Shown here piece after piece: positions 41,913 through 49,489 of a DNA stretch of 64,000 nt (within the stretch, counting starts at the first letter, position 1; every line of letters begins with the position of its first letter). The notes below the pieces were generated by a model. That model ran no database searches, was not told the DNA's origin, and saw only the letters and a list, made by a program, of their open reading frames with translations. The position numbers and the translations under genes are program-made. The stretch is from contig BPJV01000006.1 of assembly GCA_026004795.1 (NCBI GenBank), positions 186,001 to 250,000 of the forward strand, given 5' to 3'. The DNA is from Pirellulaceae bacterium (GTDB lineage Bacteria > Planctomycetota > Planctomycetia > Pirellulales > Pirellulaceae).

Positions 41913-43400
41913 TCACCAGGCAGCCCCTTCCGCTCCATTCCATCGCACCCACAAACCGGCCGGCGGACGTTCCTCGCGCCAAGGAATATCGCACTGCTCA
42001 GGTGAACCCTGCGCCGTCCATTCCGGCTCACCCCACAATCGCTGTTCGTCTGCATCCGTAAATAACTCCCATCCGGCCGGAGGGGGGCCAGCGAAAGTCA
42101 AACGTAGAGTCGGCTGATGCTGCTCGTCACAGTCGAAAATCGCCTCGCCAAAGCTCGGTGGCAACAGCACGGTGTCGACTGGAGCTTCATCTTCGGCTGG
42201 CAATGGCAACCACCTCACGTCCAAGTCCAGGTCGACCGGCTCGCTTTCCGGGAAGCTCTCCACCAGTTCCTCCCAGGCTTCCGCGGCGCGGTACGAATCG
42301 ACCAGGTAGACGAGGTTGGCCTCCAGGTTTGGATGCGCGCTGAGTCCCGTTCCAGCGCTGGTGAAATTGCTTGATCCGATCGAGTACATGCCCCACCGAT
42401 CGCATTCCAGCAGGATGCCTTTCGCGTGCAACGGGCGACCGCCCGGCAGGACGACTCGATAGAAATCGGTCGTGGCACCGGGACGTCCTGGCGGCTGAGC
42501 GAGCAACAGCGATTTGGGGGCGTGCAACAGTATGCCCTTTCCCTCAGGCAAATCCTCGCCGGAAACATGGAAATGCACCGCCGCGTCACCCCGTTGGCGG
42601 ATCAGTTGCCACAATTCGCGCGCCGGAGCATTGTCGGCCGCTGGCCGATCGAAGAACGGACTTACGACGCTGGCGACGTCAGGCGGAGAAGCGCTCGGCC
42701 AAGATTCGCGCAGTCCTTCGAACGCCGTCGGGCGATCTGGGCCGGTGAACAGGGTGCGGACGCGCAGCCCACGCCGCCGCGCCTGCGCATCCAAAACTCC
42801 CCAGTGTTTGCATTCGTTCATGACGCGATTCAACAGCGCGTTCCAACGGTTCACGGCCGGGTTGCTAATGCCGTCCGTTGAAGCGTACGTGGCGCATTCC
42901 TGTAGGAACCCGACCGTCTCGGTCAAGCAAGATACCGGCACGTCGCTATCGGGGTGAAAATCGAGAACTCCGAACACCTCCAGGTTCTTGCGATAGGCAT
43001 CTTCGGTCAGATTGGCCGAGGAGATGATCAGCCGCGCCAGATTGGTCCAGTAGAGCAAACAGACCTTGGCATGCAATAATCCGCGCCGCAACCGCGCCGA
43101 CAGCAGATCCCAGCGCAGGTTGCGCGTGCCCTGACAATGGTGCTGATCCACCAGGACGGCCGCGCAAGAGAGTTGAGCCATCTTCTCTTCGCGTTCGTAA
43201 AGATAGACCGGTCCATCCTCGATCGGATCGGACTCGAGCCCGAGGAACCTGGCCAGGCACTCCTCTTCGAAGAAAGCGGGGGTGAACGTGAAACTGGTGG
43301 CGACGACTCCCACCGGATCGCCCGCCCAATCGGGAGCCACCCAAGCGTCCAGCAGTTTGCCGCGCGCGGCGCTTTCGTCTGTCCGCTTCCTCTTGCCCAT
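41913..43400 (-). CDS. Phospholipase D-like nuclease family protein (candidate defence operon, gene 2)
   Basis: 495 aa with two PLD-type half sites. The first: LLHAKVCLLYW near residue 109, followed by LIISSANLTEDAYRKN. The second: PLHAKGILLE near residue 322, followed by YSIGSSNFTSAGTG. Each has the H-x-K pair and the S-S-x-N element; the Asp of the classic HKD motif is Tyr in the first and Glu in the second, as in many nuclease-like PLD proteins. The N-terminal part (about 30-105) precedes the first site and a long linker joins the halves. Gene order places it directly after the 440-aa gene (3-base gap) and before the 189-aa gene. In defence systems such as DISARM, dpd and Mokosh a PLD-like protein works with a helicase; the same is inferred here. 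Confidence 0.82.
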   Translation of the reverse strand: MGKRKRTDESAARGKLLDAWVAPDWAGDPVGVVATSFTFTPAFFEEECLARFLGLESDPIEDGPVYLYEREEKMAQLSCAAVLVDQHHCQGTRNLRWDLLSARLRRGLLHAKVCLLYWTNLARLIISSANLTEDAYRKNLEVFGVLDFHPDSDVPVSCLTETVGFLQECATYASTDGISNPAVNRWNALLNRVMNECKHWGVLDAQARRRGLRVRTLFTGPDRPTAFEGLRESWPSASPPDVASVVSPFFDRPAADNAPARELWQLIRQRGDAAVHFHVSGEDLPEGKGILLHAPKSLLLAQPPGRPGATTDFYRVVLPGGRPLHAKGILLECDRWGMYSIGSSNFTSAGTGLSAHPNLEANLVYLVDSYRAAEAWEELVESFPESEPVDLDLDVRWLPLPAEDEAPVDTVLLPPSFGEAIFDCDEQHQPTLRLTFAGPPPAGWELFTDADEQRLWGEPEWTAQGSPEQCDIPWREERPPAGLWVRWNGAEGAAW

Positions 43401-43403
43401 GAC

Positions 43404-44726
43404 CTATCCCCCTAACCTGAGATCGCGAGCGAAGGACGACAGGGCTCTAGTACGGTAAGCATGCACGTACGCGTCGTCATTTCGGCCTCCGTGTTCGGTG
43501 ACATACGCCGTCCGAATCATGCACGTTCCATCGTCAAAGCGGTCGAACCAAGGGGCTTTTCCGGCCGGCGCTTTGGCGTTCTGAACGCGACGGTGGTGTT
43601 GGAGCAGTCTTTCGACCCAATCGTCCACGGGTACCTGTTGGGCCAGGCCGGCAAATGTATCTTCAAAACGAACCGTCTGGTCGAACGGGGAAAGCAGCTC
43701 GGCGACATCGGCAAACATGCGAGGAACCGCCCTGGCAGCCCGCCGGACTCCGGGTAGGCGGGTGAATTCCTCAGGCGCAACGCGCCGCCGGTTCTGGGAC
43801 ATGCAAAACAGGCAATCGTCGAACGCATCCTGCAGCAACCGGCAGAACCGCTCGTAGGTATCGATCGCACGAAGCAGTTCTTTCAGTTGCGGGCTGGCCC
43901 TGGACATGATCCACTCGTGAAATCGTCGTTCGGAAAACGACCGCTGCTGCACTTCGCCCCACCATGTCTTCCAGCCTTCCGGATGAACCAATCCACGCAA
44001 TAGCTCGCCGCGAAACCCGCTCGCATCATTCAGCAGCGCTCGAGAAATTATCCGCGATTCCTGTGCTCCGACGTCGTAGATGTCCAAATGGTCACTTAAA
44101 AAATTCCAGCCCGTCCAGCCGTCGCGGCGAGCAACGGCTCCAGCGGCCAGCCCATCCTTGATGGCCTCGATCATCTGTCGCCGAATCCGATTCCCCTCGC
44201 CATCACCCGAACTGATGAAACCGTCCAGTCCCTGCTCTTTCTCCCACGTTGTCAACAGATCGTATCCGACTTGACCCAACCGCCCGGCAACTTCGATGCC
44301 GATGTCGCGAGCCAAAGTGCGATAGACGCCATGGAAACCGAAGACGTTGGGTGCCTTGAGATAGCGGCTGCGCGACAGCGGCACTCCGTCACGAACCGCC
44401 CGCGTGGCCTTGTCCTGTCCTGGCAAACCGCGCAACCGCTGCCGATCGGTCGTCGTGCGCACCAGACCCTCTACCAGATACCATTCGAACACTTGCCAAG
44501 GCTCACTGACGCCGTCGGCCGCGACCGTCTCTTCATCGAAATCACGGCACAGCCAGAGGGAAACCGCGATTGCGGTGAGGAACCGCGGATGCATCTGCCG
44601 TTCGCGCACTCCGGGCACCAGCCGCACCGCCAGAGCATCGGCGATTGAATACATGCCCAGCGGATCGATCGACCCTTCCGCTGAAACTCGCGGATCCGCG
44701 TCCGACAACTTCGGTAATCGCAACAC
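43404..44726 (-). CDS. Unknown 440-aa protein (candidate defence operon, gene 1)
   Basis: Soluble protein with no catalytic motif that I recognise. The N-terminal half reads DPLGMYSIADALAVRLVPGV then HPRFLTAIAVSLWLC, and near residue 125 comes KAPNVFGFHGVYRTLARDIGI. The order of these elements recalls DUF6361 proteins, which also occur beside helicases, but this is a resemblance from memory only. The middle part is acidic and helical. The last 60 residues contain WFDRFDDGTCMIRTAYV and a basic end. GTG at 44726 is the likely start; no good ribosome binding site is visible. It is the first gene of the operon; its stop lies 3 bases before the PLD-like gene. It may act as sensor or DNA-binding specificity factor. 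Confidence 0.75.
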   Translation of the reverse strand: MLRLPKLSDADPRVSAEGSIDPLGMYSIADALAVRLVPGVRERQMHPRFLTAIAVSLWLCRDFDEETVAADGVSEPWQVFEWYLVEGLVRTTTDRQRLRGLPGQDKATRAVRDGVPLSRSRYLKAPNVFGFHGVYRTLARDIGIEVAGRLGQVGYDLLTTWEKEQGLDGFISSGDGEGNRIRRQMIEAIKDGLAAGAVARRDGWTGWNFLSDHLDIYDVGAQESRIISRALLNDASGFRGELLRGLVHPEGWKTWWGEVQQRSFSERRFHEWIMSRASPQLKELLRAIDTYERFCRLLQDAFDDCLFCMSQNRRRVAPEEFTRLPGVRRAARAVPRMFADVAELLSPFDQTVRFEDTFAGLAQQVPVDDWVERLLQHHRRVQNAKAPAGKAPWFDRFDDGTCMIRTAYVTEHGGRNDDAYVHAYRTRALSSFARDLRLGG

Positions 44727-45622
44727 CGGCTACTTTCGTTGAACTTCTCGATTCTCTTACATCCTTCAGGGCCTTTAGACCCTCGATCTCATTTAGGGCC
44801 TCCCGAACGCATGCTTCACATGCTCCAAACGAATCTCTACGTTCAGTTGACTCGTGTGATTCCCTTGAATCGGGTGATCCAATTGGACCGCTTGATTTGC
44901 TCGATTCGATCAAATCAATTGGTTTGATTTGACAAGCGTTTGACAATGCGAAGGGGCTTCAGACGACAAGCTGACAGCCGTCGGTCACCCGAGATAGTAT
45001 ATCGAAAACGGCTCCCGATGCATTCTCGAAAGTTGTGTTCTGGAGTTGAGGGAAAAGGTGGCGTATCCTGCTGATGTGGGCTTCCTGTCTGATGTAGGCT
45101 GCACCCATTTTTTGCACCAGGAGTTATTTCGACTGTTTGAGTTTCTTGACGTAATCCATGGTAAATCTGGATAAAAACTTCTGTGAATTGTGGCAAGATC
45201 GTGTTTCATGGAAGGAGCATACGCATGGAAGCCAGATACGAATCGCGCCAACAGGAGTTGTTAGAGGAATGCTCGGTAGCGCCTCAGGTGAAGAATGCAA
45301 CCAACGCGCCATGAGCGAAGTCTGACGGGAAAAAAATGGATGCCGGCCATCACGGTGCAACAAATCCGGGAAGGCGTCAGCTCTGTCTTTGCGCGGCGGT
45401 GCCAATGCGGTACTCTCTCTCGCATACTGATCGAACACAAAAAACGCCGATCCGCAACGAACTTGCCCGCGTCTACCATTGGAAACAGCGCAAACGCCTG
45501 ACGCCATTAAACATAAACAAAAGACACATCTAGAACAGTCGAACTAGATGACGTGACCGACTAAGAGGTATTCGAGCAGTCGGCTGTAATGACCTACCAC
45601 TACGGACGCGGCTCTGGCCCTC
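44727..45622. other. AT-richer stretch upstream of the candidate defence operon
   Basis: About 900 bases with a lower GC content than its surroundings and no supportable gene. It contains the inverted repeat at 44910-44932. The part from 44740 to 44930 has many short GATTC/GAATC words and gives Ser/Glu-rich low-complexity frames on both strands. No integrase or transposase fragment was recognised. Confidence 0.45.
44910..44932. promoter_or_regulatory. Inverted repeat upstream of the four-gene operon (candidate operator)
   Basis: TCAAATCAA at 44910-44918 and TTGATTTGA at 44924-44932 are perfect 9-bp arms around the 5-base loop TTGGT. It lies about 184 bases upstream of the first gene of the operon in an AT-richer stretch. 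The shape suits a dimeric regulator, but no regulator gene is adjacent; function is inference. Confidence 0.45.
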
Positions 45623-46189
45623 TTGGCGGCCAACGTGCCCGTGTTAGCTGAGGCCTCGATTGCCGACGCGAAGGTGCGGATGTTTCGATCGGGCGAGTCG
45701 GAAACGCAAGTCACCGACCTGGCCGGGCAGGTCGCGTTCGCTGTCGGTTCCGGCACGTGGCAAGTCGCCATTAGTGCACGCGGGTTTCAGAACCTACTGA
45801 GCACCCTGATTGTCAACGGTGACCAGACGCCTGTGTTCAACTTGATGCCGATAGCCGTCAGTCCGCCCGCCGGGCCCGACCTGTGCGTCGTGCAAGCGTT
45901 CGTTTATCAAAACGGCGACCCGGTTTCCGGTGCCATCGTTAAAGCACGCTTGCGGGACGCCAATTCCACTATTCCCGCCGCCGTATTGTCGACTCAATGC
46001 CTCGAAGCGACCACCGATTCCAACGGCTACGCCGAACTCCAGCTCGTCCGCCAACCATCATTCACCTCTGGCCTCGGCATCTACATCATCGACATCTGGC
46101 ACACCTCTCGCCGCATCCTCTCCCTCGAAACCCCCATCCCCAACCAATCCACGGCGACTCTCGACCAATTGATCTCTCTCCAGTCATGA
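45623..46189 (+). CDS. Hypothetical beta-rich protein, probably 5'-truncated
   Basis: A 188-aa frame with two repeats of a regulatory-domain-like beta-sandwich: VPVLAEASIADAKVRMFRSGE ... DLAGQVAFAVGSGTWQVAISARG, and QAFVYQNGDPVSGAIVKARL ... DSNGYAELQLVRQ. This resembles carboxypeptidase-regulatory or Cna-B modules. The frame is open only from about 45593, after a TGA; the best initiator is TTG at 45623 with no ribosome binding site, and the coding look continues up to that stop. The gene is therefore likely a fragment of a longer one. Its last 17 codons are repeated at 47887-47940, on the far side of the AbiE pair. Confidence 0.55.
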   Translation: MAANVPVLAEASIADAKVRMFRSGESETQVTDLAGQVAFAVGSGTWQVAISARGFQNLLSTLIVNGDQTPVFNLMPIAVSPPAGPDLCVVQAFVYQNGDPVSGAIVKARLRDANSTIPAAVLSTQCLEATTDSNGYAELQLVRQPSFTSGLGIYIIDIWHTSRRILSLETPIPNQSTATLDQLISLQS

Positions 46190-46205
46190 ATGAACGAGCC
46201 TGATC
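46136..46205. repeat. Left copy of a direct repeat flanking the AbiE genes
   Basis: Covers the final codons and stop of the hypothetical gene (PNQSTATLDQLISLQS) plus about 16 bases after it, including AATGAACGAGCCTGA. The right copy at 47887-47957 matches it at most positions, with mainly third-base differences in the coding part. Confidence 0.8.
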
Positions 46206-46279
46206 GTAATTCCTGCCGTGGGTTATCGCAGTGGAAGGCTGGTTGACGACCCCTGGTAGCATTGCGGCATTCGTGAATA

Positions 46280-46329
46280 ATGGATAAAAATGCCAGCACA
46301 ATCGCGTTTCTGCTGGTATACTTATCCAT
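46280..46329 (+). promoter_or_regulatory. AbiE promoter/operator: imperfect 19-bp inverted repeat abutting the start codon
   Basis: Left arm 46280-46298 and right arm 46311-46329 match as inverted repeats in 15 of 19 positions (ATGGATAA and CCAGCA are exact) around a 12-base spacer. Inside the right arm, TATACT at 46317-46322 is a good -10 box, and the ATG of the antitoxin gene starts 7 bases later, at 46330. That leaves no room for a ribosome binding site and suggests a leaderless transcript. AbiEi antitoxins are known to bind inverted repeats in their own promoter, so autoregulation here is a reasonable inference. Confidence 0.65.
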
Positions 46330-46959
46330 ATGGCAAAACCGAAAGACGAATCTCGAGAACGAAGAGCGATCGCCGCGGCGCTGGAGGCGTTTCGTGCGGC
46401 CGGGGGACTGCTGCGCACGCGGGACGCTCTGAATGCCGGGATTCATCCCCGAACGCTTTACGAACTGCGGGACGAAGGGCGGATCGAGCAACTGAGTCGG
46501 GGCCTGTTTCGGCTGGCTGACGCTCCGCCACTGGGGGAACCGGACCTCGTCACGGTCGCGATCCGAATCCCGGACGGAGTGCTGTGCCTGATCTCGGCAC
46601 TTGCCTGGCACAAGCTGACAACGCAGATTCCCCACGAAATCTACGTCGCCATTCCGCGCAACGCGGAAGCGCCGCGGATAGACTACCCACCCGTGCGGCA
46701 CTTTTGGTTCAGCGGCGACGCGTACTCTTCCGGGATCGAGGTCCACACGGTCGATGACGTCAAGCTCCGCGTCTACAGTCGCGAAAAGACGCTGGCGGAC
46801 TGCTTCAAATACCGGAACCGGATTGGTCTCGACACGGCACTGGAAGCGCTGAAGGCCTACCGACGATCGGGTGCCGTGAACGTGGAAAGCCTGATGCATT
46901 TCGCGGACATCTGCCGCGTCAAACGCGTCATGACTCCGTATCTGGAGGCGGTGCTTTGA
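46330..46959 (+). CDS. abiEi: AbiEi-family antitoxin / transcriptional regulator
   Basis: 209 aa, the antitoxin of a type IV toxin-antitoxin pair. The N-terminal winged helix-turn-helix shows AIAAALEAFRAAGGLLRTRDAL, HPRTLYELRDEGRIEQLSRGLFRL; the C-terminal domain has DVKLRVYSREKTLADCFKYR and ends MTPYLEAVL, as in AbiEi_1-type proteins. It represses its own operon through inverted repeats and counteracts the toxin indirectly, not by tight complex formation, in studied cases. The start ATG at 46330 directly follows the inverted repeat, with no ribosome binding site. Its stop overlaps the toxin start by four bases (TTGA). Confidence 0.93.
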   Translation: MAKPKDESRERRAIAAALEAFRAAGGLLRTRDALNAGIHPRTLYELRDEGRIEQLSRGLFRLADAPPLGEPDLVTVAIRIPDGVLCLISALAWHKLTTQIPHEIYVAIPRNAEAPRIDYPPVRHFWFSGDAYSSGIEVHTVDDVKLRVYSREKTLADCFKYRNRIGLDTALEALKAYRRSGAVNVESLMHFADICRVKRVMTPYLEAVL

Positions 46960-47879
46960 CGGACCACCCCCGCCGTAACGTCGCTGCCTCGGTTCGCCAG
47001 CGGCTGATGAACGCCGCAAAAGCCAGCGGACGCCCGTTCCAGGAAGTTCTGCAGTACTATGCGATGGAACGGTTTCTCTATCGCCTGTCGCAATCGCCTC
47101 ACAGGGATCGATTCATTCTGAAAGGCGCGTTGATGTTCAACATCTGGGGGGCACTTGCTTCGCGCCCGACCAGGGACATCGATTTGCTGGCCCACATGAA
47201 CAACGATGTCGATGCTATCGTGCCGGTGATGCGTGACATCTGCCGGCAGGAGGTCGAGCCGGATGGTCTGACGTTCGATGTGGACAGTGTGACGGGAGAG
47301 GTCATCAAGGAGGAGGCTGACTACTCCGGGGTTCGCGTCACGTTTCTGGGATTCCTGCAGAACGCGCGCATCGCGATGCAAACCGATATCGGGTTCGGCG
47401 ATGTCGTCGAACCAGCCGCCCACCTGACGGACTATCCAACGATTCTGGAACTGGCCGGGCCGCGACTGCGAGCCTACCCCAGAGAAACGGTGGTCGCGGA
47501 GAAGTACCAAGCGATGGTCAAGCTCGGTCAACTGAACAGCCGGATGAAGGACTTTTTTGATCTCTGGATGCTCTCACGGCAATTCGCATTTGACGGTCCA
47601 TCGCTGGCCAAGGCAGTGTCTCGCACGTTCGCCAATCGGCACACGAAGATGAATCCGAATCCAGTCGCATTTACACTGGAGTTCGCTGGGGATACCGTGA
47701 AGCAGACTCAATGGCGAGGCTTTTTGCGAAAGTCAAGACTTGAGATTGCTCCGTCTGATCTGGTCGAAGCCATCACATCGATTCGCGAATTCCTGGTACC
47801 GCTAACCGAGGCCCTCGTAGCGGGCCAGCCCTTCGACATGCACTGGGAACCGCCCGGACCCTGGAGGGCAAGACCTTGA
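46956..47879 (+). CDS. abiEii: AbiEii-family nucleotidyltransferase toxin
   Basis: 307-aa DNA-polymerase-beta-fold nucleotidyltransferase toxin. Motifs: FILKGALMFNIWG (K56-G57), then RPTRDIDLLAH with catalytic D74 and D76, a downstream VRVTFLGFLQNARIAMQTDIGFGD holding the third acid, and RAYPRETVVAEKYQAMVKLG with KDFFDLWML, the typical C-terminal signature. Family members transfer nucleotides onto tRNA acceptor ends and block growth, giving abortive phage infection. The start is TTG at 46956, overlapping the antitoxin stop. It ends seven bases before the right copy of the flanking direct repeat. Confidence 0.93.
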   Translation: MTDHPRRNVAASVRQRLMNAAKASGRPFQEVLQYYAMERFLYRLSQSPHRDRFILKGALMFNIWGALASRPTRDIDLLAHMNNDVDAIVPVMRDICRQEVEPDGLTFDVDSVTGEVIKEEADYSGVRVTFLGFLQNARIAMQTDIGFGDVVEPAAHLTDYPTILELAGPRLRAYPRETVVAEKYQAMVKLGQLNSRMKDFFDLWMLSRQFAFDGPSLAKAVSRTFANRHTKMNPNPVAFTLEFAGDTVKQTQWRGFLRKSRLEIAPSDLVEAITSIREFLVPLTEALVAGQPFDMHWEPPGPWRARP

Positions 47880-47886
47880 ATCCCAC

Positions 47887-47940
47887 ATCCCCAACCAACC
47901 CACCGCGACCCTCGATCAGTTGATCACTCTCCAATCATGA
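47887..47940 (+). pseudogene. 17-codon 3' remnant of a paralogue of the 45623-46189 gene
   Basis: Reads IPNQPTATLDQLITLQS and a stop, against IPNQSTATLDQLISLQS at the end of the hypothetical gene; two residue changes, and several silent third-base changes. The similarity goes on for about 15 bases after the stop. Silent differences show that this was once a translated gene and not a recent copy. The rest of the paralogue has been replaced by the AbiE pair. Confidence 0.75.
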
Positions 47941-48058
47941 ACGAATAAACCTGAGAGACGTACTTTCGTCACTCTACCATACATGGCGACAGCACGGGAT
48001 CGCTTAGTTTCCCGCCATCGGAGTTCTCGCAATCAATTGATGACTGAATATGGCAGAT

Positions 48059-48223
48059 CTATTCGCTCTTCGGTTTGGGCGGCGGTGGTGGTGGCGGTGG
48101 TGGCGTCTTTTTCGGAGGAGGATTCCAACCTCCATGCTTGTGCGTTTGCTGTCCTGTCTTGTCCGTCTTCTCGGGCCGAAACGGCCGCGAAGATGAGTCG
48201 TCCTTAGCTTTCACTGTCTTCAT
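48059..48223 (-). CDS. Small proline-rich protein overlapping the DUF6338-type gene
   Basis: A 54-aa ORF on the minus strand: begins MKTVKAKDDSSSRPFRPEKT, ends with PPPKKTPPPPPPPPPKPKSE. Its ATG lies 20 bases inside the end of the DUF6338-type frame (48204), a typical coupled overlap. It is basic, lacks hydrophobic segments and looks disordered. From memory, small downstream partner ORFs with Pro-rich or disordered ends do accompany DUF6338 genes, but I cannot confirm that. The nine-proline run comes from a GGTGGC-like repeat in the DNA, so its length may vary. Confidence 0.5.
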   Translation of the reverse strand: MKTVKAKDDSSSRPFRPEKTDKTGQQTHKHGGWNPPPKKTPPPPPPPPPKPKSE

Positions 48224-48829
48224 TTTCACTTCTTCCGGGTAAGAACTCCACAAAACGGATCTCCTCGCCGGGCACCAACAGCAACGGACATGCATGTAGA
48301 TCCAATTCTTCTTCCTCTTGTTTGTCGTCGGCGAGCCACCGGGCATCGCGGAGCGCGACGTGTCCACCTGCTTGTCTAGACGAGTAGCCGCGGACTGCCC
48401 CCATGATTCTTCGACCATCCTGTAAGTGAATAACGGCATACTCGCGGTCCTCCATCCAAGCTGTGCGAAATGTTGTATCCCAATCGAAGGCCAAGGCGGC
48501 TGGCTGGAAATCCCGAACTTCTGCAGCCATTCAAAGGTTTTTCCGCTATTGCTGAGCTTCGCAATCAGGAGGCCCACCACTAGCGCGGACAAGGACAACC
48601 CAACTAAATCGGGAGTCGGAAGCCAAGACCACCGGGTAAGCATCCACCACAAAGCGTGAACCAACAGGGTGTATCCAAGCGCGTGCAAGACTGCTTCAAC
48701 CGTCTCAAGTGGACGTTCGCGGTTTGTTAGCGCATGCACTACGACATACGTCAAGAAGCCCGGAAGGAGGGCAAACAGGAGACCATTGGCCTCGAGTTCG
48801 TTCACGTCAGGAATGGTGACACGAGGCAT
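48204..48829 (-). pseudogene. DUF6338-type membrane protein gene with a frameshift
   Basis: The N-terminal part starts at ATG 48829 (MPRVTIPDVNELEANGLLF) and has the family's first helix LLFALLPGFLTYVVVHALT and two further hydrophobic helices (about residues 45-65 and 70-90). Around 48480-48500 the reading frame must shift to continue into FDWDTTFRTAWMED, then YAVIHLQDGRRIMGAVRGYSS, HVALRDARWL and GEEIRFVEFLPG, the DUF6338 C-terminal pattern, ending at 48204. Without the shift the first frame runs on as non-family sequence. So this is a broken gene, a sequence error or, less likely, a programmed frameshift. DUF6338 function is unknown. A small ORF overlaps its end, and an RHS remnant lies directly upstream. 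Confidence 0.65.
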
Positions 48830-48836
48830 TTCGCAC

Positions 48837-49394
48837 ACGACGCAGTACCTGTACGACAACAACCTGGCCGACGGCCAGGGGTTGGACAACGCGGGCGGCA
48901 TCGCGCCACCGCTGGGCGGGTCGGCGATCAACTTGACCGCCGCCCTGGCGAAACTGGCCGATCCGGTCGGCGATGGCAGCCTGTCGATCCAGTTCGACGC
49001 TACGGCCCCCGGCTCGGCCTCGGTGGTCATCAACGCGGCGGGCGAAGCCTCGTTCACCATCGCCGATGCGGCCGGACGGACGGTGATGAGCGGCCAGATC
49101 GATGGCAGCAACAGCCTGCTTGCCTGGTCGTGCCAGGTGTACGACGGGGTAGAAACGATCGCCGGTCTGGGTGATGTGCTGGTGACCCGCAACGTCGATG
49201 CCGCCGGCGGCGTGACCCGATCGCTGACCGACGGCGCCGGGCGGACGATCCAGTCGATCGACGCCTTGGGCCAGGTGACTCAATTCACCTACGACGCGGC
49301 CGGCAACCAACTGTCGGTCCGCGATCCGAACAACGTGGGCCAAGACGTGGTGTACGACGAACTGGGCCGAGCTGGCCTGACCACCGAGGCCTAG
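48837..49394 (+). pseudogene. RHS/YD-repeat protein fragment
   Basis: About 185 codons of an RHS-type protein: begins TTQYLYDNNLADGQGLDNAGG, ends with repeat text ... SIDALGQVTQFTYDAAGNQ, DVVYDELGR and a stop (GLTTEA). There is no start codon or signal at its left end, and intact RHS proteins are far longer, so it is an internal remnant. The frame is intact throughout, suggesting a fairly recent deletion. RHS proteins carry polymorphic toxin ends in other bacteria; here neither the N-terminus nor a toxin tip is present. It lies between the divergent DUF6338-type gene and the convergent adk. Confidence 0.75.
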
Positions 49395-49489
49395 GAATTG
49401 CACGCTTTCGCGTGGCGCCGCCCCCGGTGAGCCGACAGACCGCGGCACGATCCTGTTGCCATCCGCGCCGCCTCGGCCATCATGGGCGG

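Noticed and set aside
38542-44726. Calling the four-gene operon DISARM or Mokosh
   Set aside because: Only the helicase and PLD-like parts are comparable; the methyltransferase, DrmA and DrmB of DISARM and the kinase-helicase of Mokosh type I are absent.
44542-44946. A Ser/Glu-rich minus-strand frame upstream of the 440-aa gene
   Set aside because: Out of frame with the 440-aa gene and largely overlapping it; derives from GATTC/GAATC word repeats, so regarded as non-coding.
45124-45507. Possible integrase or transposase remnant in the gene-free stretch
   Set aside because: No catalytic motif, helix-turn-helix or inverted terminal repeat could be recognised in any frame.
48059-49192. One 377-codon minus-strand protein
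   Set aside because: It fuses three unrelated things: antisense of the RHS fragment, the N-terminal half of the DUF6338-type gene read past its frameshift, and the small proline-rich ORF. Split accordingly.
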